The notes under the pieces: model-generated
The model's input: the letters and a program-made list of their open reading frames with translations, nothing else
Database searches by the model: none
What the model was told of the DNA's origin: nothing
Assembly (NCBI RefSeq): GCF_900129485.1
Contig: NZ_FQVW01000003.1
Span: 44,016 to 108,015, forward strand
Source of the DNA: Ornithinibacillus halophilus
GTDB taxonomy: Bacteria > Bacillota > Bacilli > Bacillales > Amphibacillaceae
Length of the DNA stretch: 64,000 nt
Direction of reading: 5' to 3'
Program-made: the position numbers and the translations under genes
Shown here: positions 24,784-34,569 of the stretch, one piece after another
How the letters are laid out: every line of letters starts with the position of its first letter
How positions within the stretch are numbered: position 1 is the first letter of the stretch

Positions 24784-25740
24784 ATGATGTCGATTATTTT
24801 TAATGCTGTTATTCCATTATTTGCTATTATTCTAGCAGGGTTTGTAGCTGGGAGAATGAATCTATTACCTAATAGTGCAGCTTCGTCCCTCAATTCGTTC
24901 GTTTATTATTTTTCTTTACCTGCATTGTTATTTTTCTCAATTGCAACAGCCCCTGTCAATCAACTAACAAACGCTAACTTTATCCTTGCAAATATACTAT
25001 TAATCATTGGTTTTTATCTATTCACTATTATATTTTTTAAGATTGTATACAAAAAACCATTACAAGAATTAACGATGTACGGAATGATGACTACATATGG
25101 GAACACAGGATTTTTGGGTATTCCATTGATTATTGCTATTTTTGGCCAGGCGGCAGCAATACCAGTTGCGATTTCAATTTTAATCTATGATTTAGTCATT
25201 TTAATTATGGTTATCTCATCCTTTGAAGTTTTAAAACAAAAATCAGATGGAGATTTTCTTCAAACAATAAAGGTAATTCTAAAGTCTGTGTTTCTTAATC
25301 CTATTAATGGATCACTTTTAATCGGATTTTCAATAGCATTTTTGCAGATTCCCACACCGGAACCACTACTTGTATTTGCTGATACATTAGGAGCAGCAGC
25401 CGGTCCAACAGCCTTATTCTCGCTAGGTCTAGGATTAGCAAGCCAAAGGAAGGATTTACTTAGTTACGCTTTTCGCAAATCAGAAATGTTTGTGCTTCTT
25501 CTATTTAAACTAATACTGTTACCATTATTTGCTTATTTCCTAGTATATTTAGTTTTTCCTGTTAATAATCATGTGTGGGCAGCTACAATTGTGATTTTAT
25601 CATCACTCCCAACTGGTGCGATGGTAAATGTATTTTCTGAAAGATACCAAACCTTAACGAGAGAAGTACCTGCTTTTATTTTGTTATCAACAGTTTTATC
25701 CTTATTCTCAACATCTATCATTCTACTTTGGATTCTATAG
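24784..25740 (+). CDS. AEC family transporter
   Basis: A 318-residue membrane protein of the auxin efflux carrier (AEC) family, which includes bacterial exporters and carriers of small carboxylates such as malate. It has about ten helices in two five-helix halves; helix-breaking motifs such as TTYGNTGFLGIPL (first half) and the conserved C-terminal LSSLPTGAMVNVFSERY are clear. AGGAG lies six bases before the first of two ATG codons. The substrate cannot be read from the sequence. Confidence 0.85.
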   Translation: MMSIIFNAVIPLFAIILAGFVAGRMNLLPNSAASSLNSFVYYFSLPALLFFSIATAPVNQLTNANFILANILLIIGFYLFTIIFFKIVYKKPLQELTMYGMMTTYGNTGFLGIPLIIAIFGQAAAIPVAISILIYDLVILIMVISSFEVLKQKSDGDFLQTIKVILKSVFLNPINGSLLIGFSIAFLQIPTPEPLLVFADTLGAAAGPTALFSLGLGLASQRKDLLSYAFRKSEMFVLLLFKLILLPLFAYFLVYLVFPVNNHVWAATIVILSSLPTGAMVNVFSERYQTLTREVPAFILLSTVLSLFSTSIILLWIL

Positions 25741-25842
25741 TGGTGAATTCCGAGTAATAAACTAGGTTTAAACACTTTTCATGAGTAGTAATTTAGTATA
25801 TTCTATAAGAGTGAAAAATTTCAATTTAGGGGGTACGACTGT

Positions 25843-26646
25843 ATGACAATGAAAAAAGCCCTAACTTTCGCTGGATCCGATTCAAGTGGAGGAGCAGGTA
25901 TACAAGCAGACTTAAAGACTTTTCAAGAAAATAATGTGTACGGTATGACCGCACTTACATCTATTGTAACAATGGATCCCAATAATCACTGGAGCCATGG
26001 TGTAACTGCTATTGATACAGGCATTGTTGAGAACCAATTAAATACCATTCTATCTGTGGGTGTCGATGCAATGAAGAGTGGAATGCTTGGATCTGTCGAC
26101 ATTATTGAACTTGGTGCACGAAAGATTGATGAGTTTAACATAGATAAGTATGTTCTTGATCCTGTAATGGTTTGTAAAGGAGAAGATGAAGTACTTCAGC
26201 CTGAAAATACGGTTGCTATGCGTGAATTCTTACTCCCACGTTCCATTATTGCTACACCGAACCTTTTTGAAGCTGGTCAATTAGCTAAAACTGGTCCTAT
26301 CAAAACAATGGTTGGAATGAAAGAAGCTGCTAAAATTATTGTCGAATTAGGTGCGAAGAATGTGGTGATCAAAGGTGGAACTGCCTTGGAACATGAGAAA
26401 GCAGTAGACCTTTTCTATGATGGTAATGAGTTTGTTCTGTTGGAAAATGACAAAATAGATACAACTTATAATCATGGTGCAGGCTGCACATTTGCTGCTG
26501 CTATTACATCTAACCTAGCACATGGAAAAAGTGTAAGAGAATCTGTGGAAGCAGCAAAAGCTTTTGTATCAAAAGCTATTGAACATGGTTGGAAGTTAAA
26601 TGAATATGTTGGACCAGTAATGCATGGAGCGTACAATCGATTCTAA
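25843..26646 (+). CDS. pdxK: Pyridoxine/pyridoxal/hydroxymethylpyrimidine kinase
   Basis: Phosphorylates vitamin B6 forms, and hydroxymethylpyrimidine, with ATP. The sequence follows Bacillus PdxK (the ThiD paralogue) closely, with GSDSSGGAGIQADLKTFQE at the N-terminus, DPVMVCKG in the centre and YNHGAGCTFAAA at the C-terminus carrying the catalytic cysteine region. Length (267 residues) matches. It is separate from any thiamine gene, which favours a B6 salvage role over ThiD. A purine-rich ribosome site (TTAGGGGG) precedes the ATG. Confidence 0.9.
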   Translation: MTMKKALTFAGSDSSGGAGIQADLKTFQENNVYGMTALTSIVTMDPNNHWSHGVTAIDTGIVENQLNTILSVGVDAMKSGMLGSVDIIELGARKIDEFNIDKYVLDPVMVCKGEDEVLQPENTVAMREFLLPRSIIATPNLFEAGQLAKTGPIKTMVGMKEAAKIIVELGAKNVVIKGGTALEHEKAVDLFYDGNEFVLLENDKIDTTYNHGAGCTFAAAITSNLAHGKSVRESVEAAKAFVSKAIEHGWKLNEYVGPVMHGAYNRF

Positions 26647-26654
26647 GAGATCCT

Positions 26655-26785
26655 TTTTGGACATATGGTACGCTATTTTACTAAATTCACACGGATACAC
26701 GTAACTTTTTGGGTAATAAAGGAACATTTGTCCAAAAAACCAACACATAATCTTTTTACAGCCTAATTAAGGAATATTTGTCCAT
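26655..26785. repeat. Short repeats in the pdxK downstream gap
   Basis: GGAACATTTGTCCA (near 26723) and GGAATATTTGTCCA (near 26771) are imperfect direct copies, and TTTTTGGACA (26656) is inverted to TGTCCAAAAA near 26731. The stretch has no gene; it may be a small degenerate repeat or a folded 3' region. Confidence 0.35.
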
Positions 26786-26791
26786 TCAGTT

Positions 26792-26829
26792 AAAAAACCG
26801 AACTAGATTCAATGCTAGTTCGGTTTTTT
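26792..26829. terminator. Bidirectional terminator between pdxK and the MBL hydrolase
   Basis: AAAAAACCGAACTAG pairs with CTAGTTCGGTTTTTT around an eight-base loop, a strong terminator in both directions. Confidence 0.92.
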
Positions 26830-26832
26830 CCA

Positions 26833-27693
26833 TTAATGTAGGTTTTCATCATCCACGTATTTTCCGTAATCTGGAACGGCAATCTGATCAAATTCATTTA
26901 CTAATTTTTCTAGATTGGTTGTTAATTCATCACCAGTCATTGGAACACCATGGCCCGTAACAGCCACAGATGGATTTAGTTCTTTTAACTTAATCACAGA
27001 TTCTTTCGCCGCTTTCCAATCGGTTGTAAGGTACCTTGGAGGTCCACTTATTTCTTTTTCTTGTGTCATCACTTTGTATAAATATTCTTGCCTTACCGTT
27101 ACAAAGGCATCTCCAGTAATTAAAGTTCTATCACTCTCTCGAAACAATGATACATGTCCAGGAGAATGCCCTGGCGTATGGATCCACTTAAACTCTGGTA
27201 AATGTGGGATTTTTCCATCAGAAGGAAGGGCTTCTATATGGTTGCCCAAATTAATTGGTTCGTTTGGGAAAAGTGGGGACATTTTTGCTACCATCCCACC
27301 TTCAACTGATCCATCTGGCTCGGGATACTTTTGTTTTCCAGTTAAAAATGGTATTTCTAGCTCATGTGCATATACTGGAATATTCCACCTGTCAATCAAT
27401 TCAATAATGGAACCAACGTGGTCAAAATGGCCATGTGTCAACACAATCGCTTTCGGTTGGCTTCCTTCACCAAAACGTTCTTCCACTTCAGTAATAATCT
27501 CATTTGCTGAGTTTGGCATTCCAGTATCAACTAACACGAAATCACCTGACTGTGGGTTACCTACTAAACAGAGATTTACAATCTGATTCGTATAACAATA
27601 GATATCCGGTAAAAGTTCAACCCCAACCCCACTACCAACTGAAGTCGCCGGTATTGACTTATAATCATCACCATACTGCATGTTTTTATCCAT
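26833..27693 (-). CDS. Metallo-beta-lactamase fold hydrolase
   Basis: A zinc-dependent hydrolase of 286 residues. Metal ligands are visible as LTHGHFDHVG (HxHxDH), the histidine in HTPGHSPGHVSLF, the aspartate in LITGDAF and the late histidine in VTGHGVPM. The form resembles YflN-like and glyoxalase II-like enzymes, but the substrate is unknown. AGGAG lies seven bases before the third codon ATG (27691-27693), which I take as the start. The next gene upstream is 58 bases away, in the same direction, so the two may be cotranscribed. Confidence 0.85.
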   Translation of the reverse strand: MDKNMQYGDDYKSIPATSVGSGVGVELLPDIYCYTNQIVNLCLVGNPQSGDFVLVDTGMPNSANEIITEVEERFGEGSQPKAIVLTHGHFDHVGSIIELIDRWNIPVYAHELEIPFLTGKQKYPEPDGSVEGGMVAKMSPLFPNEPINLGNHIEALPSDGKIPHLPEFKWIHTPGHSPGHVSLFRESDRTLITGDAFVTVRQEYLYKVMTQEKEISGPPRYLTTDWKAAKESVIKLKELNPSVAVTGHGVPMTGDELTTNLEKLVNEFDQIAVPDYGKYVDDENLH

Positions 27694-27751
27694 GATCATT
27701 CTCCTTTATTGCTACTAATAGGATTATTGTTCCTTTAATAGCAATAAATAT

Positions 27752-28357
27752 TTAATTTGGAAAACCATAAATTAAAAACCGTTCAGAATCATCTTTTTCA
27801 TAATACGCAGGAACAATTACTTCTTTCTTCCTTTCCAGGATGGTATTGTCTTCAAGGTAAAAGATATAGTCTTTAGAAGGGTAATATAGCACAATGGATA
27901 TATCTCTTTTGTATTGCTCGTAGGATAACAAAATATTATTAAGGACTTTTATAAAAATGGTGATTGAAAAAGGGTTGAAAAAGTAAAACAGATTGTCCTG
28001 ATGACTAATAGGATACTCCTCAGCAATCCCATTATAAAAGTTTACCTTCTCCGTATTCCTTTTAGTCACTTTTTTGTAGTTCTTTAAATTGTCTAATGCC
28101 TGCTGATAGAAATTTCCGTCTCTCTCCACTCCTGTCACATTAACATGATGGAAATAATGAAGATAAAAGTTTAATCGACCTTTTCCACAACCAAAGTCAA
28201 CTACACAATCATCTTGATTAATAGAAACATGCTCCAATAGAACCTCTAATGCACGATAGGGTGTCGGCTCATAAGGATGATAAAAATCCTTTTCTTGGTA
28301 GGACTGCTTCCCTTTTGTATTTATGTTCAGTAGCTTTTCATAGTAGTATTCTTTCAT
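27752..28357 (-). CDS. SAM-dependent methyltransferase
   Basis: A 201-residue class I methyltransferase. The binding motif VDFGCGKGRLNFYLH (about residues 53-67) and the acidic VTGVERD that follows hold S-adenosylmethionine; FYFFNPFSI looks like the later motif IV region. The C-terminus is short and there is no recognisable target-binding domain, so the methyl acceptor is unknown. A second methyltransferase gene lies 78 bases upstream on the same strand but is not clearly a duplicate. Confidence 0.75.
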   Translation of the reverse strand: MKEYYYEKLLNINTKGKQSYQEKDFYHPYEPTPYRALEVLLEHVSINQDDCVVDFGCGKGRLNFYLHYFHHVNVTGVERDGNFYQQALDNLKNYKKVTKRNTEKVNFYNGIAEEYPISHQDNLFYFFNPFSITIFIKVLNNILLSYEQYKRDISIVLYYPSKDYIFYLEDNTILERKKEVIVPAYYEKDDSERFLIYGFPN

Positions 28358-28435
28358 AGCTAGTCTCCCAGATTAGTTTTATCTATTATCTAAAACGACA
28401 TGATCGCTTATGCAAATTTCCGTTTTCCTAATAAA

Positions 28436-29053
28436 CTACTTTTTACATACGGCGATGCCCAAGGGATAATTTTTTTCCTCAGATGACTGTGCCGGTTCTA
28501 TCACGACACCTTTTTGATAATAAAACTCTTTCGTTTGATAGTCATTAAATAGCTCTTTAAACTCTTTTACCGTTAATTGATGGACATGGAATTCCTGACC
28601 ACTCGGTATTCCTCTACCTTCTCCAAATGGTGTAGAAAGGATTAAAGCACCTCCAGGCTTTAGCATTTTATAAATATTTTTCATAAATTGTTCTTCTTCA
28701 TGAATATGCTCTAACGTTTCAAAGCTTAATATACAATCAAACTCTCCCAATACTTCTGGTAAAGTAGGGTCTACAACATCCCCCTCTATAAAAGATGAGA
28801 TTGGATGATAATATTTTGCCTTTGCATAGTTCACAGCATCTTGATTAATATCAACTCCGACTACTTCATCCACTTTATCTTTACATTGTTTGGCAATTAT
28901 ATGAGTGCCATATCCTGAACCACTGGCAAAGTCTAACACTCTTCCATAAACATAGTGAGCAGAAAAATGATATCTCGCTAGATGTTCTAATAATAGCCCA
29001 TTTAAAATACTCATCTTCTCAGGAATAACCCGTTCCCCTGTATCCTTCAACAT
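28436..29053 (-). CDS. SAM-dependent methyltransferase (Methyltransf_11/25 type)
   Basis: A 205-residue class I methyltransferase with motif I VLDFASGSGYGTHI, the acidic end of strand two GVDINQDAV, motif IV CILSFETLEHI and post-motif MLKPGGALILSTP, a complete small-molecule methyltransferase core. The ERVIPEKMS opening is common in uncharacterised Bacillaceae members. The acceptor is unknown. The region upstream (29054-29280) shows no gene before the dispersed repeat. Confidence 0.78.
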   Translation of the reverse strand: MLKDTGERVIPEKMSILNGLLLEHLARYHFSAHYVYGRVLDFASGSGYGTHIIAKQCKDKVDEVVGVDINQDAVNYAKAKYYHPISSFIEGDVVDPTLPEVLGEFDCILSFETLEHIHEEEQFMKNIYKMLKPGGALILSTPFGEGRGIPSGQEFHVHQLTVKEFKELFNDYQTKEFYYQKGVVIEPAQSSEEKNYPLGIAVCKK

Positions 29054-29280
29054 TCATTTCACCGCTTTTATTATATTGAATAACCTGTTAACACGATTAT
29101 CTCAATCTTTAAATCATTTATCTAGTTTAAAGAATTCTTGTTTCCCCTAAAAGAGTGACCCGGAAAGGATTATAATTCTGTTCTTGGGGGTTCATGTAAA
29201 TAATTATGAGGAATTACACACCCTAGTTAACAAAGATGAATTGACTAGTAAGATAACAAGTGCTATCTTTTGAAAAGTAA

Positions 29281-29437
29281 ACAAGAAAAGCGCAGAGCGC
29301 CCGCTTTGCGACGTACGGACTGGACTGAGGCGTAGGAGATAAAGGAAACACGACGACCATCGGGAGGCGATGTTGACTTATCGTACGGAGGCGAAGGAAG
29401 TCTCGCTAGTCGCAGGCGCTCGGAGCTAGACATCTCT
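29281..29437. repeat. Dispersed structured repeat, copy 2
   Basis: Begins ACAAGAAAAGCGCAGAGCGCC and ends GGAGCTAGACATCTCT, the same ends as copy 1 at 3881-4010, but the core is longer and largely different in sequence. GC-rich and purine-rich. TATCTTTT-AAAAG sequences flank it on both sides (near 29264 and 29453), which could be remnants of a target duplication or part of a larger repeat. It sits between a methyltransferase and prfC and encodes no protein. Confidence 0.75.
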
Positions 29438-29561
29438 GAAATTTATACTTTCATATCTTTTAGAAAAGCATGAGACGTCTAGACTTAATATGAAGGAGAA
29501 TCATACCAATGTAAACAAAATCCCAAATGAAATAAAAACAAATACTAACGAAGGGGATTTT

Positions 29562-31148
29562 ATGACTATGACAATACAAAAAGAAGTAAATAAACGAAAA
29601 ACATTTGCTATTATCTCCCACCCTGATGCCGGGAAAACAACCTTAACTGAAAAACTATTATTATACGGAAACTTAATTCGCTCTGCCGGAACGGTAAAAG
29701 GGAAGAAGAGTGGAAAGTTTGCTACTTCAGACTGGATGGAAATTGAAAAACAACGTGGGATTTCCGTTACATCTAGTGTTATGAACTTTTCCTACCAAGG
29801 TGCACAAGTCAATATACTAGACACCCCAGGACACGAAGACTTCAGTGAAGATACGTATCGAACACTTACTGCAGTCGATAGTGTAGTTATGATTATTGAT
29901 GGAACAAAAGGAATAGAAGCACAAACTATAAAGTTGTTTAAAGTTTGCCGTATGCGTGGAATTCCTATTTTTACGTTTATTAACAAAATGGACCGAGAAG
30001 GAAAAGAACCACTAGAATTATTAGAAGAGATTGAAGAGGTTTTAGACATTGAGACCTATCCAATGAATTGGCCTGCTGGAATGGGCAAACGGTTTTTAGG
30101 TATTTTTGACCGTTACGAAAAACAATTTGTTAAATTTAATGGGAACGAGGAAGAAACGTATATCCCTTTTCATGAATTAGATCAAGAAGTAGAGTTAGTT
30201 TCCCAGCCTACTTTTGAAGCTGCTCGCGATGAATTAGAGCTAGTCGAAGAAGCCGGTGATGAATTCTCACTAGATGCTATTCTTCAAGGGGAGCAAACTC
30301 CAGTATTTTTCGGGAGTGCGCTAGCTCCATTTGGTGTTCAAACCTTTTTTGATACATTTATTTCCTTGGCACCTAATCCAAAGCCTAGAAAATCAACAGA
30401 AGGGGTTATTCAGCCAGATAACCAGGAATTCTCAGGATTTATTTTCAAGATCCAAGCGAACATGAACCCAGCACACCGTGACCGCGTTGCATTTTTAAGG
30501 GTCTGTTCTGGAAAGTTTGAACGAGGAATGAGTGTAAAGGTAGCAAGAACCGGAAAAGTGATCAAGCTATCCCAATCTCAACAAATTGTAGCCTCTACCA
30601 GAGACACGATTGATGAAGCTTATGCTGGTGACATAATTGGAATCTATGACCCAAATGTTTATCAAATAGGAGACACATTAATTGGTGGAAAAGGTAAGTT
30701 TGAATATGACGAATTACCACAATTCCCACCAGAAATATACAAAAAGGTCACAGCGAAAAATGTAATGAAAGCTAAGCAATTTAGAAAAGGGATTGAACAG
30801 CTAGTCCAAGAAGGTGCCATTCAATTATTCAGGGGACACCGTGATGAATCCTTTATTTTAGGTGCTGTTGGTGAACTTCAATACGAGGTATTCCAATATC
30901 GAATGAAAAACGAATACAATGTTGAGGTACTATTTGAAACGATTGGAGAACGAATACCTCGCTGGTTAAATCGAGAGCAAGTCGATCCATCCTTATTCGA
31001 TGAGCGTAATTTATTGGTGCGTGACCGTGAGGATAACTTCTTAGTACTATTCCGTAATGAATTCGCGCTTAATTGGTTTAAGGATAAACATCCAAAAATC
31101 GACTTAATTGATTTATTTGAAGTTAACTCCTATGACCAAACAACTTAA
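29562..31148 (+). CDS. prfC: Peptide chain release factor 3
   Basis: GTPase that removes release factors 1 and 2 from the ribosome after termination. The G1 motif is [16 protein letters not shown]3 is [15 protein letters not shown], and G4 is INKMDR; the elongation-factor-like domains follow. The start at ATG 29562 has AAGGGG six bases ahead and gives 528 residues, the family length; the open frame reaches back to 29490 without a ribosome site. The gene is monocistronic with a strong terminator. Many Bacillaceae, including B. subtilis, carry only a distant or no RF3, so its presence is a useful marker. Confidence 0.93.
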   Translation: MTMTIQKEVNKRKTFAIISHPDAGKTTLTEKLLLYGNLIRSAGTVKGKKSGKFATSDWMEIEKQRGISVTSSVMNFSYQGAQVNILDTPGHEDFSEDTYRTLTAVDSVVMIIDGTKGIEAQTIKLFKVCRMRGIPIFTFINKMDREGKEPLELLEEIEEVLDIETYPMNWPAGMGKRFLGIFDRYEKQFVKFNGNEEETYIPFHELDQEVELVSQPTFEAARDELELVEEAGDEFSLDAILQGEQTPVFFGSALAPFGVQTFFDTFISLAPNPKPRKSTEGVIQPDNQEFSGFIFKIQANMNPAHRDRVAFLRVCSGKFERGMSVKVARTGKVIKLSQSQQIVASTRDTIDEAYAGDIIGIYDPNVYQIGDTLIGGKGKFEYDELPQFPPEIYKKVTAKNVMKAKQFRKGIEQLVQEGAIQLFRGHRDESFILGAVGELQYEVFQYRMKNEYNVEVLFETIGERIPRWLNREQVDPSLFDERNLLVRDREDNFLVLFRNEFALNWFKDKHPKIDLIDLFEVNSYDQTT

Positions 31149-31161
31149 GATACAAAAGAGT

Positions 31162-31195
31162 AAAGACAGTCCTTTTTTTGAGAGGACTGTCTTTA
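31162..31195 (+). terminator. Terminator of prfC
   Basis: AAAGACAGTCCT pairs with AGGACTGTCTTT around a ten-base loop, followed by ATT. Confidence 0.85.
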
Positions 31196-31300
31196 TTAAG
31201 TTCTAGAACGATTTCACCCTTAAAATTTCTTAGTTATCCTGTATTTAATTCCAAATTCTGTTAATACTAATCAAGAAAATTAAATCCAGGAGTGATTCTA

Positions 31301-31729
31301 TTGATTCAACTAGATACGGATATAGAAGGAAAAACTATTTATTTTGGTGAAATGATGAAGATTGCAAAACAAAATGGATTCGGATTATGTGGTGGTTGGG
31401 AATATGATGGAGGCTTTATTGATGGCATCATGCATAGAGAGGGACCAGATACATATTATGTCCGAATACCATTTCACGTCATTGAAGGAGAACTTGATCG
31501 GCCAAACGCATTACTAAAATTCAAAAGACCCTTTGTTATTAAACATGTCGTTAATTTTGGCTTAGATAAGGAAGAGCAATCATTGTTGGCTGCTACAGGA
31601 ATTAACCAATTCCAAGAACCAGCTGATAAAGATGGGTACATAAGGGATAAATCAAGATGGGAAGAGCTTGGTGAACAAGCTGTCAGCCAATTACTTCAGC
31701 ACATGCCGGATAATCGTTCGATTTCTTAA
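31301..31729 (+). CDS. YugN-like protein
   Basis: A 142-residue soluble protein of the YugN family, found throughout Bacillaceae; its function is not known. It opens with QLDTDIEGKTIYFGEM and has the family's GGWEYDGGFIDGIM and YYVRIPFHV segments. The TTG at 31301 is seven bases after AGGAG and gives the usual N-terminus; an earlier GTG at 31292 overlaps that ribosome site and is unlikely. Confidence 0.82.
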   Translation: MIQLDTDIEGKTIYFGEMMKIAKQNGFGLCGGWEYDGGFIDGIMHREGPDTYYVRIPFHVIEGELDRPNALLKFKRPFVIKHVVNFGLDKEEQSLLAATGINQFQEPADKDGYIRDKSRWEELGEQAVSQLLQHMPDNRSIS

Positions 31730-31768
31730 AGAAATTAGGGAATATGTTTTTATAATTTCCTGAAAGTC

Positions 31769-31797
31769 AAAAAATCGCATTCTCGTGCGATTTTTTG
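31769..31797. terminator. Bidirectional terminator of yugN-like and C45 genes
   Basis: AAAAAATCGCA and TGCGATTTTTT around a six-base loop, with A/T runs on both sides. Confidence 0.88.
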
Positions 31798-31799
31798 TT

Positions 31800-32870
31800 T
31801 TACAAAACGATGTCTACCTTATCCAACAGCACCATATTGATAAACGGAGATTCATTATCTAAGCTACCCTTGATTCGTGTCGCTGCTAATTTATATCCGT
31901 CTAGCCATCTTTGGAAATCCATCATATATGGAGGTTGATTACCTCCTAAAGAAAAACCTACTTTCATTTGTTTTGGCAAATAAATTGCCGTATGAAGTGT
32001 ACCTGCCCAGGCTCCATACTTATTAGAAAAGACACCTTGCTCTACATCATTCATTAATTGAAAGGCCTCATATGGATCATGTAAATCCAAGCTCTTCTGC
32101 TTAATTACTTCTTGACGGTTTATCGATTCTTCCACGCGATATCGGTTTTCATCGGTAAGTTTTTCAAAATGGTTGGTACATGCATTGGATTGATGGACTT
32201 CAATTTTCCGTGGGGATGCTTCTACGACTGATGACTTTCCTGTTTGGTCAAGTACGATATAACTAAATGTATGTCGATGGGGAATCTCTTTTAATAGATC
32301 TACTGCTTCCTCAACATTACTACAGACTTCTAATAGTAGTCTCCCTATCATATTACAAATAAAGCCATCTCCTGAGCCTTTACGATTCACAAAGTTATAT
32401 CCCACAGCTAATCCTTTTTCATTCATCCCATCAATTCTTCCTGTGATTTGCATTGAAGGCCCAATTATCGCATAACCTCTATCAGTCGGTTGATAAGCTA
32501 GATAACGTCCTTCGTAGGATAATGGGTGATTATCATAATTACGCACCATATAGTCCTTACTCGTTAACACAGAACAACCACTTCTACCATATTCCAAATA
32601 GTATCCGCCGAATTCTCGTATGGCATCACGCATGTTCCATTTCAAAGAATCTGCCAACCCTTCAATTTCCTCCCAAACTCCTGGAGCAAATTGTAAGATG
32701 GTCTTTTTTACTACACGTTCATCAATTCTAAAGTGACGTTCTCTTTTTGGGGCCCATTGTTTCTCACGATTAGGTAGTATTGGAGAATCCTTCAGCAATT
32801 CTCCCTGCCAATAACCAAAATTATAATGGTTCCCTCGAAACTGTAGAACATCGCTGTATACTTGTTTCAT
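31800..32870 (-). CDS. C45-type peptidase / acyltransferase
   Basis: A 356-residue protein of the family that includes acyl-CoA:6-aminopenicillanate acyltransferase (peptidase C45, an N-terminal nucleophile fold). The GRSGCSVLTSKDYMVRNYD segment (about residues 106-124) holds the likely nucleophile cysteine, and GMNEKGLAVGYNFV and TFSYIVLDQTGKSSVVEAS fit the fold. In related proteins the Cys is exposed by self-cleavage, or the protein hydrolyses amides without it. The start at ATG 32868-32870, with AGAGG eight bases before it, is chosen over the 32966 start that overlaps ubiB. The substrate is unknown. Confidence 0.72.
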   Translation of the reverse strand: MKQVYSDVLQFRGNHYNFGYWQGELLKDSPILPNREKQWAPKRERHFRIDERVVKKTILQFAPGVWEEIEGLADSLKWNMRDAIREFGGYYLEYGRSGCSVLTSKDYMVRNYDNHPLSYEGRYLAYQPTDRGYAIIGPSMQITGRIDGMNEKGLAVGYNFVNRKGSGDGFICNMIGRLLLEVCSNVEEAVDLLKEIPHRHTFSYIVLDQTGKSSVVEASPRKIEVHQSNACTNHFEKLTDENRYRVEESINRQEVIKQKSLDLHDPYEAFQLMNDVEQGVFSNKYGAWAGTLHTAIYLPKQMKVGFSLGGNQPPYMMDFQRWLDGYKLAATRIKGSLDNESPFINMVLLDKVDIVL

Positions 32871-32889
32871 AGAAAAACCTCTTTTGTTT

Positions 32890-34569
32890 TTAAAATCTTC
32901 CCGATCGAAAAATAGCGTATAAAATCCATAAAAACATGATAATCGCAATAATAAACCCAACTTCAATTACTGGAATATTCCAAAGCAAAGTTGATTGTCT
33001 AACGACTGCAGAACCTACAATTAAACCCACCATTATTATGCTAAAAGACAATAAAACAATACTAAAACTAAGCCGGTTACTTATTTTATCTAGTTTTCTT
33101 AATGACTTATCGACTTCAGGTGCTGATACTTCTAAACGGATCTTTCCTTTTTTTATTACTTGTTTGAGCTCTTTTATTGTTTGTGGCATATCCGAAATAA
33201 TCTCACCGTATTCCGTTAAATCTCGGATCACTTGTTCAGATACTTTTTTGGGATGGTACCTTTCCTTTAGAAGTTGGCGACCAAATGGTTCTGCCATTTT
33301 TATGATACTAAGATTCGGATCTAATTCTTCCACCAAACCCTCAATTGTTAGCAACGTTTTCCCAAGTAACGTTAGGTCTGCTGGAATTTTAATATGATGT
33401 TTATAGGCAACGGAGAATAAATCATTGACCGCATCACCTAAACTAACCTGACTTAGAGGAACATCATAATATTTATCTTTTAACAGATCAATGTCCTTTC
33501 TAAGTCGCGTCATATCTACATCATCTTCTACCATTCCCATCTTAGAGATTGCTTTCACCATGCCATCTGTATTTTGTCGCATTAATGCGATTACAAAAGA
33601 CGATAAATTTCCTCTCATTTCAGCAGTTACGCGCCCTACTAGACCAAAATCCATAAAGACGATTTGCTCTTCCTTTTGAGCTAAGATGTTTCCTGGATGT
33701 GGATCACCATGAAAGAATCCCTCGATAAAGATTTGATGAAACATACTATCTACTACATTTTCAGCTAATACACTTTGATTTAAGTTGTTTTCCACCAATT
33801 TTTCCGGATCATTGAGTTTGGTCCCTTGTACAAATTCCATTGTTAGTACTTTTTGTGAGGTATATTCCCAATATATATTAGGTATTGCTATTTTGGGATT
33901 ATCTACAAACTGTTTTGCGATTTTCTCTGCATTTCTTCCCTCATTCATATAATCCAATTCTTCACGTAATGAAATGGAAAATTCCTTAATTATGTCACGA
34001 ACATGGTATTTTGCTGCTATTTCCAGGCGACTTTCAGCCAGAGCTGCTAAATCATTTAAAATCTCTAAATCAGTTCGAACTGTATTGAAAACGTTAGGCC
34101 GTTGTATTTTGACAGCTACTTGTTTCCCTGAATGTAAAACAGCATAATGAACTTGTCCAATAGAAGCCGCAGCTAGAGGAGTCTCCTTAAATTCAGAAAA
34201 TAACGTATCTATATTACTACCTAGTTCACGTTCAATGATTGTTATTGCTTCTTGGGTGGAAAATGGCGAAACATGATCTTGTAATCTCTCTAATTCGATA
34301 ATAATATCCTTTGGTAAAATATCAGATCTTGTACTAGCAAATTGTCCAAGTTTTATAAATGTCGGTCCTAGGGCTTCCATAAACAAGCGAATACGTTCAC
34401 CTGTAGTCTTCTTGCGTATCTTTTGTTTGTCCTTCATGAAGATTCTTTTGGGAATAGACAATAAATCATGTAGACCCATCTCCACTGCAATATAACCAAA
34501 ACCATTTCTTGAAAAGGCTGTTACGATATCCCGATATCGTTGCAAGTGTCGTATACGTTTCTCAAAAAT
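32890..34569 (-). CDS. ABC1/UbiB-like atypical kinase (AarF family)
   Basis: An atypical kinase-like ATPase of the UbiB/COQ8 family, linked to isoprenoid quinone metabolism or lipid handling. It has the family KLGQ motif (FIKLGQFASTRSDILP), the alanine-rich AAASIGQVH loop, the ion-binding HGDPHPGNI and FMDFGLVGR, and two C-terminal membrane helices. Extending upstream of the TTG at 34545 gives FEKRIRHLQRYRDI, the expected N-terminus; there the only codon suitably spaced from the strong AAAGGAGG is ATT at 34567-34569, giving 559 residues. The TTG at 34545 has no ribosome site. It follows a phasin-like gene, probably cotranscribed. Confidence 0.85.
   Translation of the reverse strand: MFEKRIRHLQRYRDIVTAFSRNGFGYIAVEMGLHDLLSIPKRIFMKDKQKIRKKTTGERIRLFMEALGPTFIKLGQFASTRSDILPKDIIIELERLQDHVSPFSTQEAITIIERELGSNIDTLFSEFKETPLAAASIGQVHYAVLHSGKQVAVKIQRPNVFNTVRTDLEILNDLAALAESRLEIAAKYHVRDIIKEFSISLREELDYMNEGRNAEKIAKQFVDNPKIAIPNIYWEYTSQKVLTMEFVQGTKLNDPEKLVENNLNQSVLAENVVDSMFHQIFIEGFFHGDPHPGNILAQKEEQIVFMDFGLVGRVTAEMRGNLSSFVIALMRQNTDGMVKAISKMGMVEDDVDMTRLRKDIDLLKDKYYDVPLSQVSLGDAVNDLFSVAYKHHIKIPADLTLLGKTLLTIEGLVEELDPNLSIIKMAEPFGRQLLKERYHPKKVSEQVIRDLTEYGEIISDMPQTIKELKQVIKKGKIRLEVSAPEVDKSLRKLDKISNRLSFSIVLLSFSIIMVGLIVGSAVVRQSTLLWNIPVIEVGFIIAIIMFLWILYAIFRSGRF

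Noticed and set aside
26915..27586. 223-codon frame opposite the MBL hydrolase
   Set aside because: Antisense shadow: the hydrolase on the minus strand has full motifs and a ribosome site, this frame has none.
32936..33397. 153-codon frame opposite the UbiB-like gene
   Set aside because: Antisense shadow of a gene with complete kinase-family motifs.
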